Shown here piece after piece: positions 33,901 through 45,195 of a stretch of 64,000 nucleotides of DNA. A program made the translations under genes and the position numbers. Source of the stretch: Raffaelea ambrosiae (lineage: Eukaryota; Ascomycota; Sordariomycetes; Ophiostomatales; Ophiostomataceae); assembly GCA_002778195.1 (NCBI GenBank), contig PCDI01000002.1, positions 3,671,234-3,735,233 on the forward strand. Direction: 5' to 3'. Numbering within the stretch: the first letter of the stretch is position 1; every line of letters starts with the position of its first letter. The notes below the pieces were generated by a model. That model was not told the DNA's origin and searched no databases. It worked only from the letters and a program-made list of their open reading frames with translations.

Positions 33901-34217
33901 CGATTTGTTCCCACCCTAGGACCAATGCACTTGTAAGAAACTGGGCGCAACACGCGAGCAGACGATCTCTGGCGGCACCGACGTCCGACAGAGAGAGTGG
34001 GTTATATTAAGACAACATCTTCCCCGCCCGTCGAATCAATTGCTGTGTGTGTTTCGTCCAACTGCCCATCCGTCCCCCCGCTGCTGGCCCTGTGTCTCAT
34101 GCTCTTGTGTGTTTGCTCCTGTCTTGGGGAGTCTGTCCAATTGCGCTTGCGAACATCTTCAGTTCATTGAACAGCATCGAAGCTTGGATCCTTTTTCCCG
34201 TCAGCCACTGCATCGCC

Positions 34218-35542
34218 ATGTCTGGTCCGACGACCTATCGCGGCAACTGCCACTGCGGCGCCTTTGTCTACGAAGTCACCGTCAAGGAGCCCATCACCGC
34301 CTACCAGGAGTGCAATTGCAGCATCTGCGTCAAGAAGGGCTATGCCTATCTGCCGATGGCCGTGGACAAGGAGTTCAAGGTGGTTAAGGGCAGCATGGAC
34401 GACCTGTCGTCTTACGTGTTCAACCAAGGACGCATGGCGCACAAGGTCAGAAAGACAAAACGCCCAGGGTGGACAGTTGCCGTGTTACTTGCGAATGCGT
34501 CCGTTGCTAACCAGAGATCGTGAACAGTTCTGCCCTACCTGTGCCTCGCCTCTCATGGTCGTTCCTGTCGACCCCGGTTTGGCTGCCAGCCCTGGCCTAA
34601 ACGTGAGTGGAAGAAAGGAGGGGAAAGAGTGGACTTTTCCCCTTCCTCTGTGCTTGCCATTGCGTGTTCTCTTGTGTTGTATTTGGACACGTCTGACACG
34701 ACATACTGTCCGTACGTCACAGATTCGCTGCCTGCAAGGTCCTGTTGATCTCCGAAAATTAGAAAAAAACACGTGAGTTCTTGAATACTCGGGAGTTTTC
34801 GTCTTTTTCTTCTTTTTCTTCTTTTCCTCTTCATGGAAATATGATTGCGTGGCTGACAGGACTTCGATGTCTCGGACAGGTTCGACGGTCTGGCTTGGAA
34901 GCCGGATTACAAGACACCCCCCTTCACGGGTACGGAGCCCACCGGCGGCCCCGAGGACGCCAAAGTCTACTACGGCAGCTGCCACTGCGGTGCCGTCCGC
35001 CTGGCCTTCCGCAACAAGCCGCTTGAGAAGCTCGACCGCGCGGTTGACGGCGATGATGTCGTAGACTGCAACTGCAGTATTTGTATCAGGGTAGGTGGTG
35101 ACTACACACACGCACACACATAGTTACACGGTAACGAGTGAACCATTGGGGGGGAAAAGACACATGAATGGAATTAACTCCTCCTCCTCCCTCGCAGAAC
35201 GGCTACGTCTGGATCTACCCCAATGCGGACCAGGTCGCTCTCGAAGGCACGGAGAACCTTGGCCACTACGAGTTCAACAGATACCTCAACAGCAAGACCT
35301 TTTGCAAGATTTGCGGCGTGCCCATGACCAACCCGACCACCAAGTACACCGATGAAGAGCTGGCCAAGCTGCCGCCGGCGGCCCGGTCCGAGGCCGTCAT
35401 TGCCCGCCGCAAGAAGCTGGTCGACCGGGTACCGGTCAATCTGCGCGTGTTGGATGTGGCCAGTCCGCAGATGCTCGCGGCATTGCCAATTCATGTCCTG
35501 GATGGCTACAATACTATGAAGCCCGAGTATGTGAACCCTTGA
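34218..35542 (+). CDS. Tandem GFA/CENP-V domain zinc protein
   Basis: Cytosolic protein with two copies of the glutathione-dependent formaldehyde-activating (GFA/CENP-V) zinc fold. Five exons (34218-34445, 34528-34602, 34723-34772, 34880-35090, 35198-35542) give 302 aa. Domain 1: GNCHCGAF (C11, C13), ECNCSIC (C32, C34, C37) and FCPTCASP (C78, C81). Domain 2: GSCHCGAV (C152, C154), DCNCSIC (C181, C183, C186) and FCKICG (C224, C227). Each set is the full seven-cysteine pattern of the family. The 50-nt exon 3 uses a GTGAGT donor and the GGACAG acceptor before GTTCGACGG; it joins the two domains through RCLQGPVDLRKLEKNTFDG, a linker typical of the family. Many GFA members have no proven enzymatic role, so I claim only the fold. 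Confidence 0.87.
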
Positions 35543-35575
35543 GGCTAGGGGCCCAAGAACACACCGTGGCCGCCT

Positions 35576-35634
<59 letters not shown>

Positions 35635-36359
35635 CCAACAAAACACATGGGAAGAGAAACTGGGTTTTCTATTTATTTTTTTCTATGAGAGAGATGATGA
35701 GACATAACGACGATGAATGACATTGGCCAAGAGAAATATGAACGGCACGAGTTGGCGTGAATGGACGGTTGATGTGAAATTTGAATCTTTCTTCTTTCTA
35801 TTTCTGATCTTTATGCTTTGGGTTTCGTTTACTTTCTCATTTCAAGGGTATACTGTGGTAGCAAGACAAAATGGCGTCAGAAAACGGAAACGAAAAAAAA
35901 GAAAGGGGGCGAGAGAGGAGAGGACGGAGTGGAGTTGTGGAATGTGGTTGGCACGAGATGTTGCTGTGGTGTATTTTTCATATTGGCTCGAACAGACGAG
36001 CTGTGCGACTGGCATGAAATCTCTTTTCCTGATGTCGTTGACCCGAGAACACTCTTTTTCAGTTCTCTTTTTCAGTCATGTCCACACAAAAAGAACATTG
36101 TGGCTTCTGTCGTTGATGCTTGTTCTCTATTATGTGGTTCTATCTCTATGACAGCCAAATATGAGGTTTCGTTTCTTTTCGTTTCTTTTCGTTCTTCTTT
36201 TTCCATCTTCTGCTTGTAGCATCCCAATTGAGCTGGTCCTCCAAAGTCATCCTATTCCTTCTATGGCTTTGCCATATTTGCAGGCTTCCATACCTATGCT
36301 TCCATACTTGCAGGCCTCTCCTCCCTCTCCTTCTTTCCCCCCTCAAGCCCCCCCACCCC
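35543..36359. other. Convergent spacer between GFA gene and ribokinase
   Basis: 3' flanks of both genes. It includes the CA microsatellite listed separately and repeated TTTCGTTTCTTTTCG words at about 36165-36190. No gene seen. Confidence 0.5.
35578..35632. repeat. CA dinucleotide microsatellite
   Basis: About 27 uninterrupted CA units roughly 35 nt past the stop codon of the GFA gene, probably within its 3' untranslated region. Confidence 0.95.
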
Positions 36360-37478
36360 CTACGCAATCTCGTCCCGCCACGGAATCGAATCCTGCGCAC
36401 CCTTCCGCTGCACCGTCTTGGCTGCCGCCTTGTTCGACTTCCGCACGGCCGCCGCACAGTCAAAGGCCGTCGTCTGCCCCCCCGCTGTAGTCGCTGCTGC
36501 TGCCGCATACACCACCTCCAGCGCATACTGCCCCACAAACGTGTCGCCCGCGCCCGTGGTGTCGACCACCTTGTCGACCTTTTCGGGCGGCAGCAGCTGG
36601 CCGACCGGCGACGACTGCGACGCGTAGTAGACGCCCCGGCCGCCCAGGGTCATCACGATATTCTCCACGCCCAGGCCCAGAAAGTAGGCCGCCGCCCGCG
36701 CCAGACCGGCCTCGTCGTCGAGGTCCGCCACCGTCAGGCCGGGCACAAGTGCAGCCGTCTCGGTCTCGTTGAGAACCAAATGGGCCAGTCCCTTCTGCGC
36801 GGGCCCGCCGCCCGCCTTCACCGCAAACGCCGCCTCTAGGGCGGCCCGCTCGGCTTCGGTCTCCGGGGCCGGCGCCGGGTTCAGCAAGACCGGCACGCCA
36901 GCAGCCCGGGCGGCGTCCAGAGCCCGCACCACCAGCGGCTGCGGAACCTCGCGCTGCATGATGAGCAGCTGCGTCTGGGGCGGGAACAGATCCGTCTCGC
37001 CTTCGCCCCAGGCAAAGTTGGCCCCTGGCGACAGCACAATCCGGTTCTGGCCCGTCGGCTCGTCCACGATGATGATCGCCACGCCCGTCTTCTCGCCGGC
37101 CAGGACCCTCACGCCCGACACGTCGACGCCGTGGCCCGCCATGTTGGACCGCAACGCCGCGCCGTAGCCGTCTTCTCCAACGGCGCCCACCATGGCCACG
37201 TGCGCTGTAGCCGAGGGGTCGTCTTTGGTGGTGGTGTCCTCGCTGGTGCTCGTCGGCGCTATCCGGTTGCGCGATAGCTTCGCACACGCCACGGCCTGGT
37301 TGGCGCCCTTGCCACCCGGTGACACTGCAAAGGCATTGGACGTCATGGTCTCGCCCGGCTCCGGGTGGTGCGATACGTACGACACCAGGTCCATGTTCAG
37401 CGAGCCGAGCACCGTGATGTACGGCAAGCTGCCCGCAGCAGCGGCCTCGATGCCTCCTGCAGACGTGGTCGGAGACAT
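36360..37478 (-). CDS. rbk1: Ribokinase
   Basis: Phosphorylates D-ribose to ribose-5-phosphate, feeding the pentose-phosphate pool in the cytosol. Single exon, 372 aa, starting at the ATG of MSPTTSAGG. PfkB-family marks are all present: ITVLGSLNMDLVSYV with the substrate Asp, the GGKGANQAVACAKL signature near residues 55-70, AMVGAVGEDGYG, the ligand block GQNRIVLSPGANF, LNETE, and the ATP/catalytic motif DTTGAGDTFVGQ with the base Asp. It is longer than the roughly 310-330-aa bacterial and yeast enzymes because of a Thr/Ser-rich insert after LSRNRIAP and Ala/Gly-rich loops. No targeting signal is seen. Assigning ribose rather than another sugar rests on the close match of the signature blocks. 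Confidence 0.93.
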   Translation of the reverse strand: MSPTTSAGGIEAAAAGSLPYITVLGSLNMDLVSYVSHHPEPGETMTSNAFAVSPGGKGANQAVACAKLSRNRIAPTSTSEDTTTKDDPSATAHVAMVGAVGEDGYGAALRSNMAGHGVDVSGVRVLAGEKTGVAIIIVDEPTGQNRIVLSPGANFAWGEGETDLFPPQTQLLIMQREVPQPLVVRALDAARAAGVPVLLNPAPAPETEAERAALEAAFAVKAGGGPAQKGLAHLVLNETETAALVPGLTVADLDDEAGLARAAAYFLGLGVENIVMTLGGRGVYYASQSSPVGQLLPPEKVDKVVDTTGAGDTFVGQYALEVVYAAAAATTAGGQTTAFDCAAAVRKSNKAAAKTVQRKGAQDSIPWRDEIA

Positions 37479-38025
37479 TGGTGGGGGTTGATTGGGTGAT
37501 TGCGTTGAATTCCCGCCTTCCGTTCCTTGGATTCTTCTCCCTCGTTGTGCTTATATCTGTCTTCTGTCTTGCTGGTCAGAAGCTTTTCGTTCTTTTGACT
37601 TTGCGTGCTGGAGATGCTCCACCAGCCATTTCATGTTAGGGCCAACCCCACTAGAAACCAGGGTCCGACACGACGGTACAGCGGGGCAGGCATGCCGCAC
37701 CACGGACAGAATGCAACATTTGAAAACTCTCAGAGACATCTTTGGCTTGCCAGAAGCCTCCCCTATGAAGCTATGCATGAGCTCTTTTCTGTTCGTAAAT
37801 GAATCCCCGGAATGTTTATAGCCCCCCNNNNNAATAACTATTACCGAAACATTGTCTCAAGATAACCATAAAATGTCCACTAAATGTCCAGAAATATAAC
37901 CAACGCCCTTTGTTCGTTTCCAGTATCCTTTCCCATGGTATCACAATAAATCATATGCCTTTTGAGCAAGGCTTGTTTGTAAGCATTACACGTTTCCAAC
38001 CCTTATCCAAATCATTATTAAGGTC
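37479..38025. other. Spacer with assembly gap
   Basis: Promoter side of ribokinase and 3' side of the zinc-finger gene. Five Ns at 37828-37832 follow a C run, so the true length here is uncertain. The flanking sequence 37850-38000 is AT-rich. No gene seen. Confidence 0.6.
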
Positions 38026-41000
38026 TCACCCCGAGATCTTCTTCCGCTTACTCGGCCGCCGCACGGCTTCGTCCTCTTTGTCTCCTGCGTCGCTTTGGTG
38101 ACGCCGTGCCTTCTTTGTGACCGCCTCATCGCCAACCCAGTGATTTTTTTCAATTTGGTGCTGACGAAGGTTGTCCGGTCTGTTGCGGTACTGGCTTTGG
38201 CAGTTGGGATATGGGCATTTGTAAATCACTTCTACCGAATGCTTCGTCTTTTTGTGCTTGGCCATCGAACCGCGGAACCACTGGGGGTCACCCTTGGGCC
38301 GGTACCCACACTCCTCGCAGCACTCGACCGACTCAACTTCCACCTTTGGAGCAGCCAGCTGCTCCTCGGGCGTCGTTGCTTCCGACTTTGACGTTTCCGC
38401 TGTTGCCGGAGTCGTTGATGCTGATGCTGGTGCTGATGCTGGTCCCAATGCTAAGGCCGATGTCGAGACCGATGATGCTGGCATGGGGTGCTTGGCAATC
38501 GTGTCCACATCTGCGTTTGCTGCAGGTAGGGGCTCGGTATCACCTCCACGGTCAGCTGTGAAGCCAGAGAAAACGCCGTCTAAGAGCGCCGACCCGCCTT
38601 CCGGGTCTTTTCGTGCTCGGCCCTTCTCTAGTTCGCCGAATATAGAGCTTATAAATTGGATGCTGTTCTCATAATACTTCGCTCGTTGACTGGCGATGGG
38701 CTCGAGTCTCGCATAGATCGGATCGCACAGGCTTCTGGCCCGAGAAGTGTATGTGTCAAAGAACATAGAGGAAGGTCCCAGCGACATCTAGAGCACAGGT
38801 TGAAACTCATGCATTAGTTTTTCTGATTCGCAACGCGCTGCACGAGTAGTGAGACATGGAAAATATATATGACTTACCCTTCCTCCCCGTAGCAGCTGGA
38901 GCTCTAGGTGTCGCACGCTCCTCATGGTACCTATGCTTGCAAGTCGCCGAATCGCTTCAAAGCGGGAGGTAAGATTGGTGTCGCCAGGGAACTCATGGAC
39001 GAGAGAATTCAGAGCACGCTCCACGGACGAAATGAAGTCACTATCCGTGCCTGCTTCCCTCTGGTGGTGGATATGTGCGTTGAACAAGGCAGAGTTCTGG
39101 ACCTCAAACGCCGTCACCGAGGGGCCCAGAATAGCAGAAATCTCCAAGTCTGTATGAAAATCGTCTTGTTAGAAATCTTATCAAGCCTGATTGGATAGAA
39201 TCACCGGGGACATTCGACTCTGCGAGCAGCTTACCATCCAAGAAGTCTCTCGCAGTGTCGAGCACGAGATCTTGCCCTCCTCGTTTTACGATCCAAGCAT
39301 CCACCGGCACAGGGTTCGTTGCCAGTTCCTTGATGCACTGGTCCAGCTCGGCGGCGGACAGGTCTCTCGGTTTCCAAATTACTGAGGCGACTTCGAGAAA
39401 CTGTTCGCGCTGCGGGGATACAAAGTTTTGAGCGTAGGCGACAGACCGTAAGAAGAGTGCATCTGACCGGGACGAAAGCATGGAACCGTGGGTGACAAAT
39501 GACAAGGCGTAGACTAGGTGTAGTAGGCAAAGGGTGCTGGACGGCGACACTGACGAGTTTCCTCTCACCAAGGCTTGCAGAGCTTGAATGCCCATCGAGA
39601 CAATGATGCCAGGCGAGGTATTGAGGAGAAACGCAGCCAGGGAATTGAGTGTGGAGTCAATGTTGCGAAGCTTGTCTAGCGAAGTCATGATGTGTGTCAG
39701 AAGGAGGTCCCATGCCGACGTAACCATGGCCTTTGCCTCGGAACAGTCCCCCTCGGGCTGGAGGAGGTCGAGCAACCCGGGATCTACATCGTTGGCACCG
39801 CTATCGTCGGCCTCCAGACCGGCTGTCAGACCGGCGCTCAAGGCACCGCCCAGGTTGCCGTCAAGACATGCGTTTAGATCGGCGTGTATGTTGTTGCCAA
39901 CAGGTTTGTCGGCTGGCGCCATAGCGATGGAGCCGTCGAATGAGAAAAGAAAATCGTCTCCCACCATATTGGCCACCATGGTGGTGGCATCAGACCCGTC
40001 TGCCACGGCCGGCTCGGTCGGCACGAAGCCACCCGATACTGGGACAGACCCATCGCACATGCCCTGGTTTGCAGTGAAGAGATCATCGGCAAAGAGGTCG
40101 CTGAAGTCGCCGGTTGGCGATGTCAAGCATGTCTCGATGCCAGTGGACCAAGGGTTGCCTGAGCCTTCTTGGCTGGCGTCCGAGACCGGGGAGATGATAT
40201 CGGGCTGGGCGAAGTCGGTGACCACGCTAATGTCGGTGAAATTGCTGATGCCGCTGGCCATGGTGGAGGTGCTCGCCGTGGTCATAGTAGTGGCGGTGCT
40301 GGCAGTGCTTGTTGTGCTGGTTGTGGACCGGACCGAGGAGCTGGGCGACAGGTTCTTGCTGCGCGGTGCGGACGGCACAGGGCGCGACGGGCGAGGAGGC
40401 GGTGTTGGCTGGCGTAGCGCTGGGGCCTGGTTCAGCATGTGCAAGCTCTGGGTGTTGAGCGGGACCAAAGGACGCGTTGGCTCGCCGAAAGAGAGCCCTT
40501 CTCTGCCCTGGAAATCAAGGAAGGGGAACGGATTGGTCGAGGCACCGCCGAGAACGGAGTCCATGTTGGGCATGGTGTGCTCGATGGCCTGCCAGTCCAT
40601 GAAGTCCTGGGAGGAGGTGGTGTTGGAGTCAAGCTCGGGGAGAAGGAGAGCCTGGGGGTTGATGGAGGGCGGGGCGATGGGGCCAGACATGGGCGCGGAG
40701 ATTGGCGTCACGGGAAGAGGGGCGGGAAGAGAAGACGGCACGGATGCAGGAGGCGGCGTTGGCGCGAGGAGAGGCGTGATATTCGGAAGAGAAGAAGGCA
40801 CGGCAATGGTGGCAGAGACGCCGTGGACAGCCTCGCCGGTGACGTTGTGAGGAGGCCCTGCCACGGGAGAGGCCCTCGACGCTGCTCTTGGAATGGGAGA
40901 ATACAATATGGTTGTGGCGGCCGAAGCATAAGGAGGGACGGAAGCTGAAGTTGGAGCTGAAGTCGGAGCCGAAGTAAGAGCCACAGTAGGAGCAGGACCA

Positions 41001-42250
41001 CGCGCCAATCTAGGCATGGCCGGCTGGGGCAGGCTGTTGAGTTCCCTAGAGTCGATCTCGACGATCTCGGTCGAGGGCAGCTCGGCATGGGCGCGGCTGC
41101 TGATGTCCTCGTATCGTGGCGGCGGTGGCAGAGACGAGGACGAAGAGGAGGAAGACCCGGCACTCAAGGGGTCGCAGGCTCGGCCGCGGTAGCTGCTGCA
41201 GTTCCGACTGCACCGGCTGTGGCCGCTGGAGCTGCTGGCATTTCTGGCATTTCTGCCGTTGCTGCCGTTGCTGCCGCTCCGGCTGACGAGGTCGCAGTCC
41301 AGGTCCATGGCGTCGCACGACCCGTCACAGGAGGCGGGCGACGCGGCCGAGACGAACGAGGGTGTTGGGGAGAAGGGCCCCATGGCCTGGTCCTTGCCCT
41401 TGTTGTGGCCGAGAGCGGTGAAGAAGTTGCGGGCCTTGAAGAGCATCTTGCGGCGGCGAGACGGGCTGCCGAGACACTTCTTGCAGCGGCTGTCGTCGAA
41501 GCGCTCGATGCGCATGTGGTCGTAGCACCAGTACTCGCAGGACGGCAGGTAGTCGCAGACGACGAGATGGCGCAGCATGGACTCGTGGTCCTGGAAGCGG
41601 TGGGTGCAGCGCAGGAGAGGGCACTCCAGGCGCTCGGCATCGGTCATGCGTTCGCAGGCATTGCGCTTGGTGGCGGCCCAGACGACGAAGCGGTGGGTTT
41701 CGCAGTCATCTTTGGCGGTGGCACGAGTACTAGGAGAGAGAGGAGCGCGAGGTCAGCACAGGGCGCTGTATGGAACGAGGCAGACGAGACGAGGTCCGCG
41801 GGGCCCTGAGACGGCCCCCAAGGACCGACAGCTCGAAGCTGAGGAGCCAAACCTGCAAGACCGGAGCTGGACTAGCCAACGGCGAGAGAAAAAAGGCCGT
41901 TTCACAAGGCCGGTATTATGAGGGCCTTCATGAGGCCCATGAGACCTTGAAGCCCATGAGATGAGACCCGCGAGGGGCCCATGTAGGGACCCGTCGTGAA
42001 GGCTGCGGTGGCCGGCCATGCAACACCACCAACAAGGGACCATGTCTACTTACACGCATGATATCTGAGAGGCAGGTTCGGGCGACACGGACGCGGACCG
42101 CGTCGAGTGGAAGCTCCGCCGGAGCGAGAAGCGGCCGCTAGGGGAGGGCGACTGGGGGCGGGATGCCGACGGGATGTAGGGCACGGCGTCGCGGCCGGAG
42201 AAGGACAAAGAGTCGTCCTCCAGCAGGGAGGCGAACTTTTTGGTCTCCAT
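38026..42250 (-). CDS. Large fungal zinc-finger protein, probable regulator
   Basis: Four exons on the minus strand (42054-42250, 39235-41729, 38878-39149, 38026-38787) give 1241 aa in frame. The start is METKKFASLLEDD. A Cys/His-rich segment near residues 85-140 (CPLLRCTHRF..HLVVCDYLPSCEYWCYDH..CKKCLG) looks like a zinc-binding module. Residues about 140-560 are Ser/Pro/Ala-rich and probably disordered. A helical region follows (about 640-990). The C-terminus has CCEECGYRPKGDPQWF..HKKTKH and YKCPYPNCQSQYRNRPDNL..HQIEKNH, a pair of C2H2-type fingers, followed by a basic tail with KKARR and KRKKISG, likely nuclear localisation. This layout resembles fungal proteins with an N-terminal Cys-rich module and C-terminal fingers. 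I cannot name the family or target. An intron at 39150-39234 removes what otherwise reads as an early stop. Confidence 0.78.
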
Positions 42251-42945
42251 ACTGTGCGGCGAGCGATGGCGGAAACGGCGAAGATGAGGTAATGAGGCGA
42301 ATGATGCAGAATGCAAGTTAAAAGAAAGACAAATGGCGGGCACGATGTCACGATATCACGGTGGGCCGGTTGAGCTAGGTCCAACTAGATGGCGGCCGCG
42401 AGAGGAGAGGCGGAGACGAAGAGCAAGGACTCGATGGCCGGAGACGGAGTTGGGGAGGACAGATGGGCCAGGTGTAACGAGATCACGCAAACACGGAGAG
42501 AGAGAGAGAGAGCAGAAAAGAAGGTCGAGATCAAAGATGAGAACAACAAAAAAAAAGAAAAAAACCCCCCCCCGTTCAGGTCAGATGGAAACCGGGGAAG
42601 GCAGTTGGTTTTTGGGGCCACAGCTTCTTTCCGGATTGGCTCTGCTTGTCCACCCCTCTTGTTGATGGGTGTCGTTCGTTCCTTCCCTTGGTGTCGTCAA
42701 TGGCTACTTGGGCAGGCTGGGACCCATTGTTTCGCAACGCGATACGGAGCTGTGTCCTAGATATTGTCGATGAGGGAAGCAGGGACAGACGATCTGCGGG
42801 CGCAGCTGGGAAGCTGAGAACAGGGTGGGAGGGACAAAATGAGGCCTGCCCGAGGCTTGTTGTGGGGACGGGACAGGGACGGGGGAGGAGGGGAACGTCG
42901 AAGGCAGACACAGACAAGCAAAGGTGGCAGAGTCGGAGCGGGCTT

Positions 42946-43137
42946 GGGGGGGGAGAGAAGCTGCGGTGGTGGTCCTACGAACAAGGCAGCGGCAATCGAT
43001 CAACGCTGCTTTTGCTAGGAGTGACTGACAGCAATCCTATNGGGGGGGGGAGAGAAGCTGCGGTGGTGGTCCTACGAACAAGGCAGCGGCAATCGATCAA
43101 CGCTGCTTTTGCTAGGAGTGACTGACAGCAATCCTAT
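42946..43137. repeat. Exact 87-bp direct duplication around a single N (assembly scar)
   Basis: Sequence 42954-43040 is identical to 43051-43137, each preceded by a G run (8 and 9 Gs), with an N at 43041 between them. The pattern is that of two contig ends carrying the same sequence joined by a placeholder base. It is more likely an artefact than a genuine tandem repeat. Confidence 0.85.
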
Positions 43138-45044
43138 GCAGTCGTACGCCCCAGCAGCAGCAGCAGCAGCAACACTCGTCCAACTGGGCTGATGCGACCG
43201 GCATAGGACTCGCGGCTGCTTGCAAAGCGGGCACGCAGGCCCGTAGGACTTTGGGGCTTGGGTGGGGTCAGCAGCGAAGGAAGGTGGGGAGGGAGGGGAG
43301 ACTGCGAGAAGGCGGGCAGAGAGCGCCAGACACGGAAGGAACGGAGACGGCCAGTTCGCACGATCGCCAAGTTAGCGCAGAGCGGACAGGCCTCAACCCC
43401 GTGTTGCTGCCAGTATGTGTCGTTGAAGACGCCCCTTTTCGTACCAAGAGCCAGAAGGAGCCGGCACTTTGCTGTGGCAGGCAGGACTTGAGGGTGTCCT
43501 CTCAGGAAGCGGCAGGAGCTGCCGGTCGTGCCTGCCAGCCAGCCTGTGTCTGCGAGGGGTCGCGAGGGGCAGCTGTTTAGGCCGCAAGGCGCTGCGGACA
43601 GGCGCTGCGGCGGGATTCTGCCTTGCTGTGTACTATGTACTCGTATGTCCTAGAGGCCACCCAATTGCAAGGCAGATTCGGAGATAGCAGCAGACGGTGC
43701 ACTTCCCCAGGCTGGGCTGCACAGACTGTCTGCTTCCTACGTAGTTTGTAGCACTGCAAAGCATGGCTGCGAGTACGAGTACGGATCCAAGGTTCAAGGG
43801 CTCCATTCTGCTCTCCTCCCTCTGCTCCTTTCAGGCTCCTCGGCGTGTCCGTACTGCTCGGATTCCCATCCTGCCACGCACAGCCTTTCGTCAGCGCTAA
43901 AGAGCCGCTGCCGTCAAGATTCGTAGGAACCGCGACTCCCCCCCCCCCCTCCAGGCGCAAAGCCTAATAGTAGGGGTGCGTCACTGGCACCCTGGCCGAT
44001 GATGACTGCATGGTGTCCGCACCACGCCTTCGCAGAATGACACAATTTGCGTGCGAATGCGTCACACCGGCAGGCGGTTGCCTCTTCAGGCACGTGACCA
44101 CAGGACAACCAGATATATATGCAAGTCGAGAAGAGAGAAGAGAGTACGGGTAGTTGGAGAGAGAGAGAGAGAGCGAGAGACGGTGAGAGAAATGCCTAGC
44201 AGATAAAGGCTACCGCCCATGCAGGCGATGCACATCACAGCATGCGACCCCCCTCCCTTCTCCGCCGCCGTCTCCGTCGGTTCACGTCCCACTGTCGCCA
44301 ATCAACGGCCGAGATGCAATCTTGATGGTGATAACAACCGGGACCAACAGCAAACGGCGCGGAGGACGAAGGACGAAAGCAGACGAGGGTGTCGCCGACG
44401 CTGTTGCCCTGTGATGCTGTCGCGCTGTGCATCTAGCACGAGAAGGGAAAGGTTCATCATGCGCGAGCACCAGCCAGGCGAGCTATACAGTACGAGTAGT
44501 ATGGGTGCGGTGAAGCTGCTAATACACGGTTCGTTAGTTAGTACTATGGTAGTTGGAAGCAGCAGAAAGTGGCCGACGAACGAATGGGTTGAGGAGCGGC
44601 GAGCAACGGCCAGGATGGCAAGCCACCGTGCTGGTATCGTACTGAACGACGAACAAGCCACCGTGCTGGCATCGCACTGACCGACGAGGAGGCCGCGTAT
44701 CGCACTGGATGGCGAGCAGGCCACACCTGCGGTTGTATCGTATCGTACTGACCGACAGGCGAAAAGCCGTTGGCTGGCGCGACCGCTATCGTCTGGGAGT
44801 GGTGGTTCTTGGCAAAAAGCTCGGGCTCACTGTTGGGGCCTTTGCTATTACTATTACATAGGAATGTGGTTGCGCCAGACCGACCTGTCAGCTTTGCCAA
44901 GAACAGGAGACTCGAAGTTTGCTGATGGTTTTTTTTTTTTTTTTTTTTTCAGGGGTTTTTCTGGACGAGTACCAGTAAATTACACCGTACGAGTATACCT
45001 CGTAGGCCATCTTGTGCCATATCTTGGGCTGACTCTGTAAGATG

Positions 45045-45195
45045 GTAGCAACTTTTTTCCCTTTTTTTTTCCCTTTCTTTTGTCTCTTTTTTTTCCTCTT
45101 TTTTTTCCTCTTTTTTCTTCCTTTCTTTCTTCTTTTTTTCCCCCTCTTTTTTCTTTGTCCTTTTTTTGCCTGTTCTCCTTCCTCTTTTCTCTTCT
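45045..45195. repeat. Polypyrimidine tract
   Basis: Almost only T and C on the plus strand for about 150 nt (repeats of CTTTTTTTTC-like words), with rare interruptions. The A/G complement gives spurious Lys/Glu-rich frames on the minus strand. Confidence 0.85.

Larger units (their letters stand above)
29483..34217. other. Long gene-poor spacer between egt1 and the GFA gene
   Basis: Almost 5 kb without a supportable gene. Short frames on both strands lack domains, typical starts or splice structure. The region carries an 8-bp minisatellite (30265-30385), a TGG run (30920-30957), T/C-rich runs at 31518-31563 and 32420-32550, and CA/CG-rich words. The last 200 bases before 34218 are the GFA-gene leader. 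Confidence 0.5.

Noticed and set aside
33675..34010. 111-codon ATG frame upstream of the GFA gene
   Set aside because: No domain, and an equally long frame lies on the opposite strand. Without conservation or transcripts it is not supportable.
34781..35026. Alternative acceptor before GACTTCGATG for the GFA gene
   Set aside because: It puts the second domain out of frame. The acceptor at 34879 keeps the seven-cysteine pattern and a typical linker.
35578..35632. CA repeat considered as a CRISPR-like or regulatory array
   Set aside because: It is a plain dinucleotide microsatellite without spacers.
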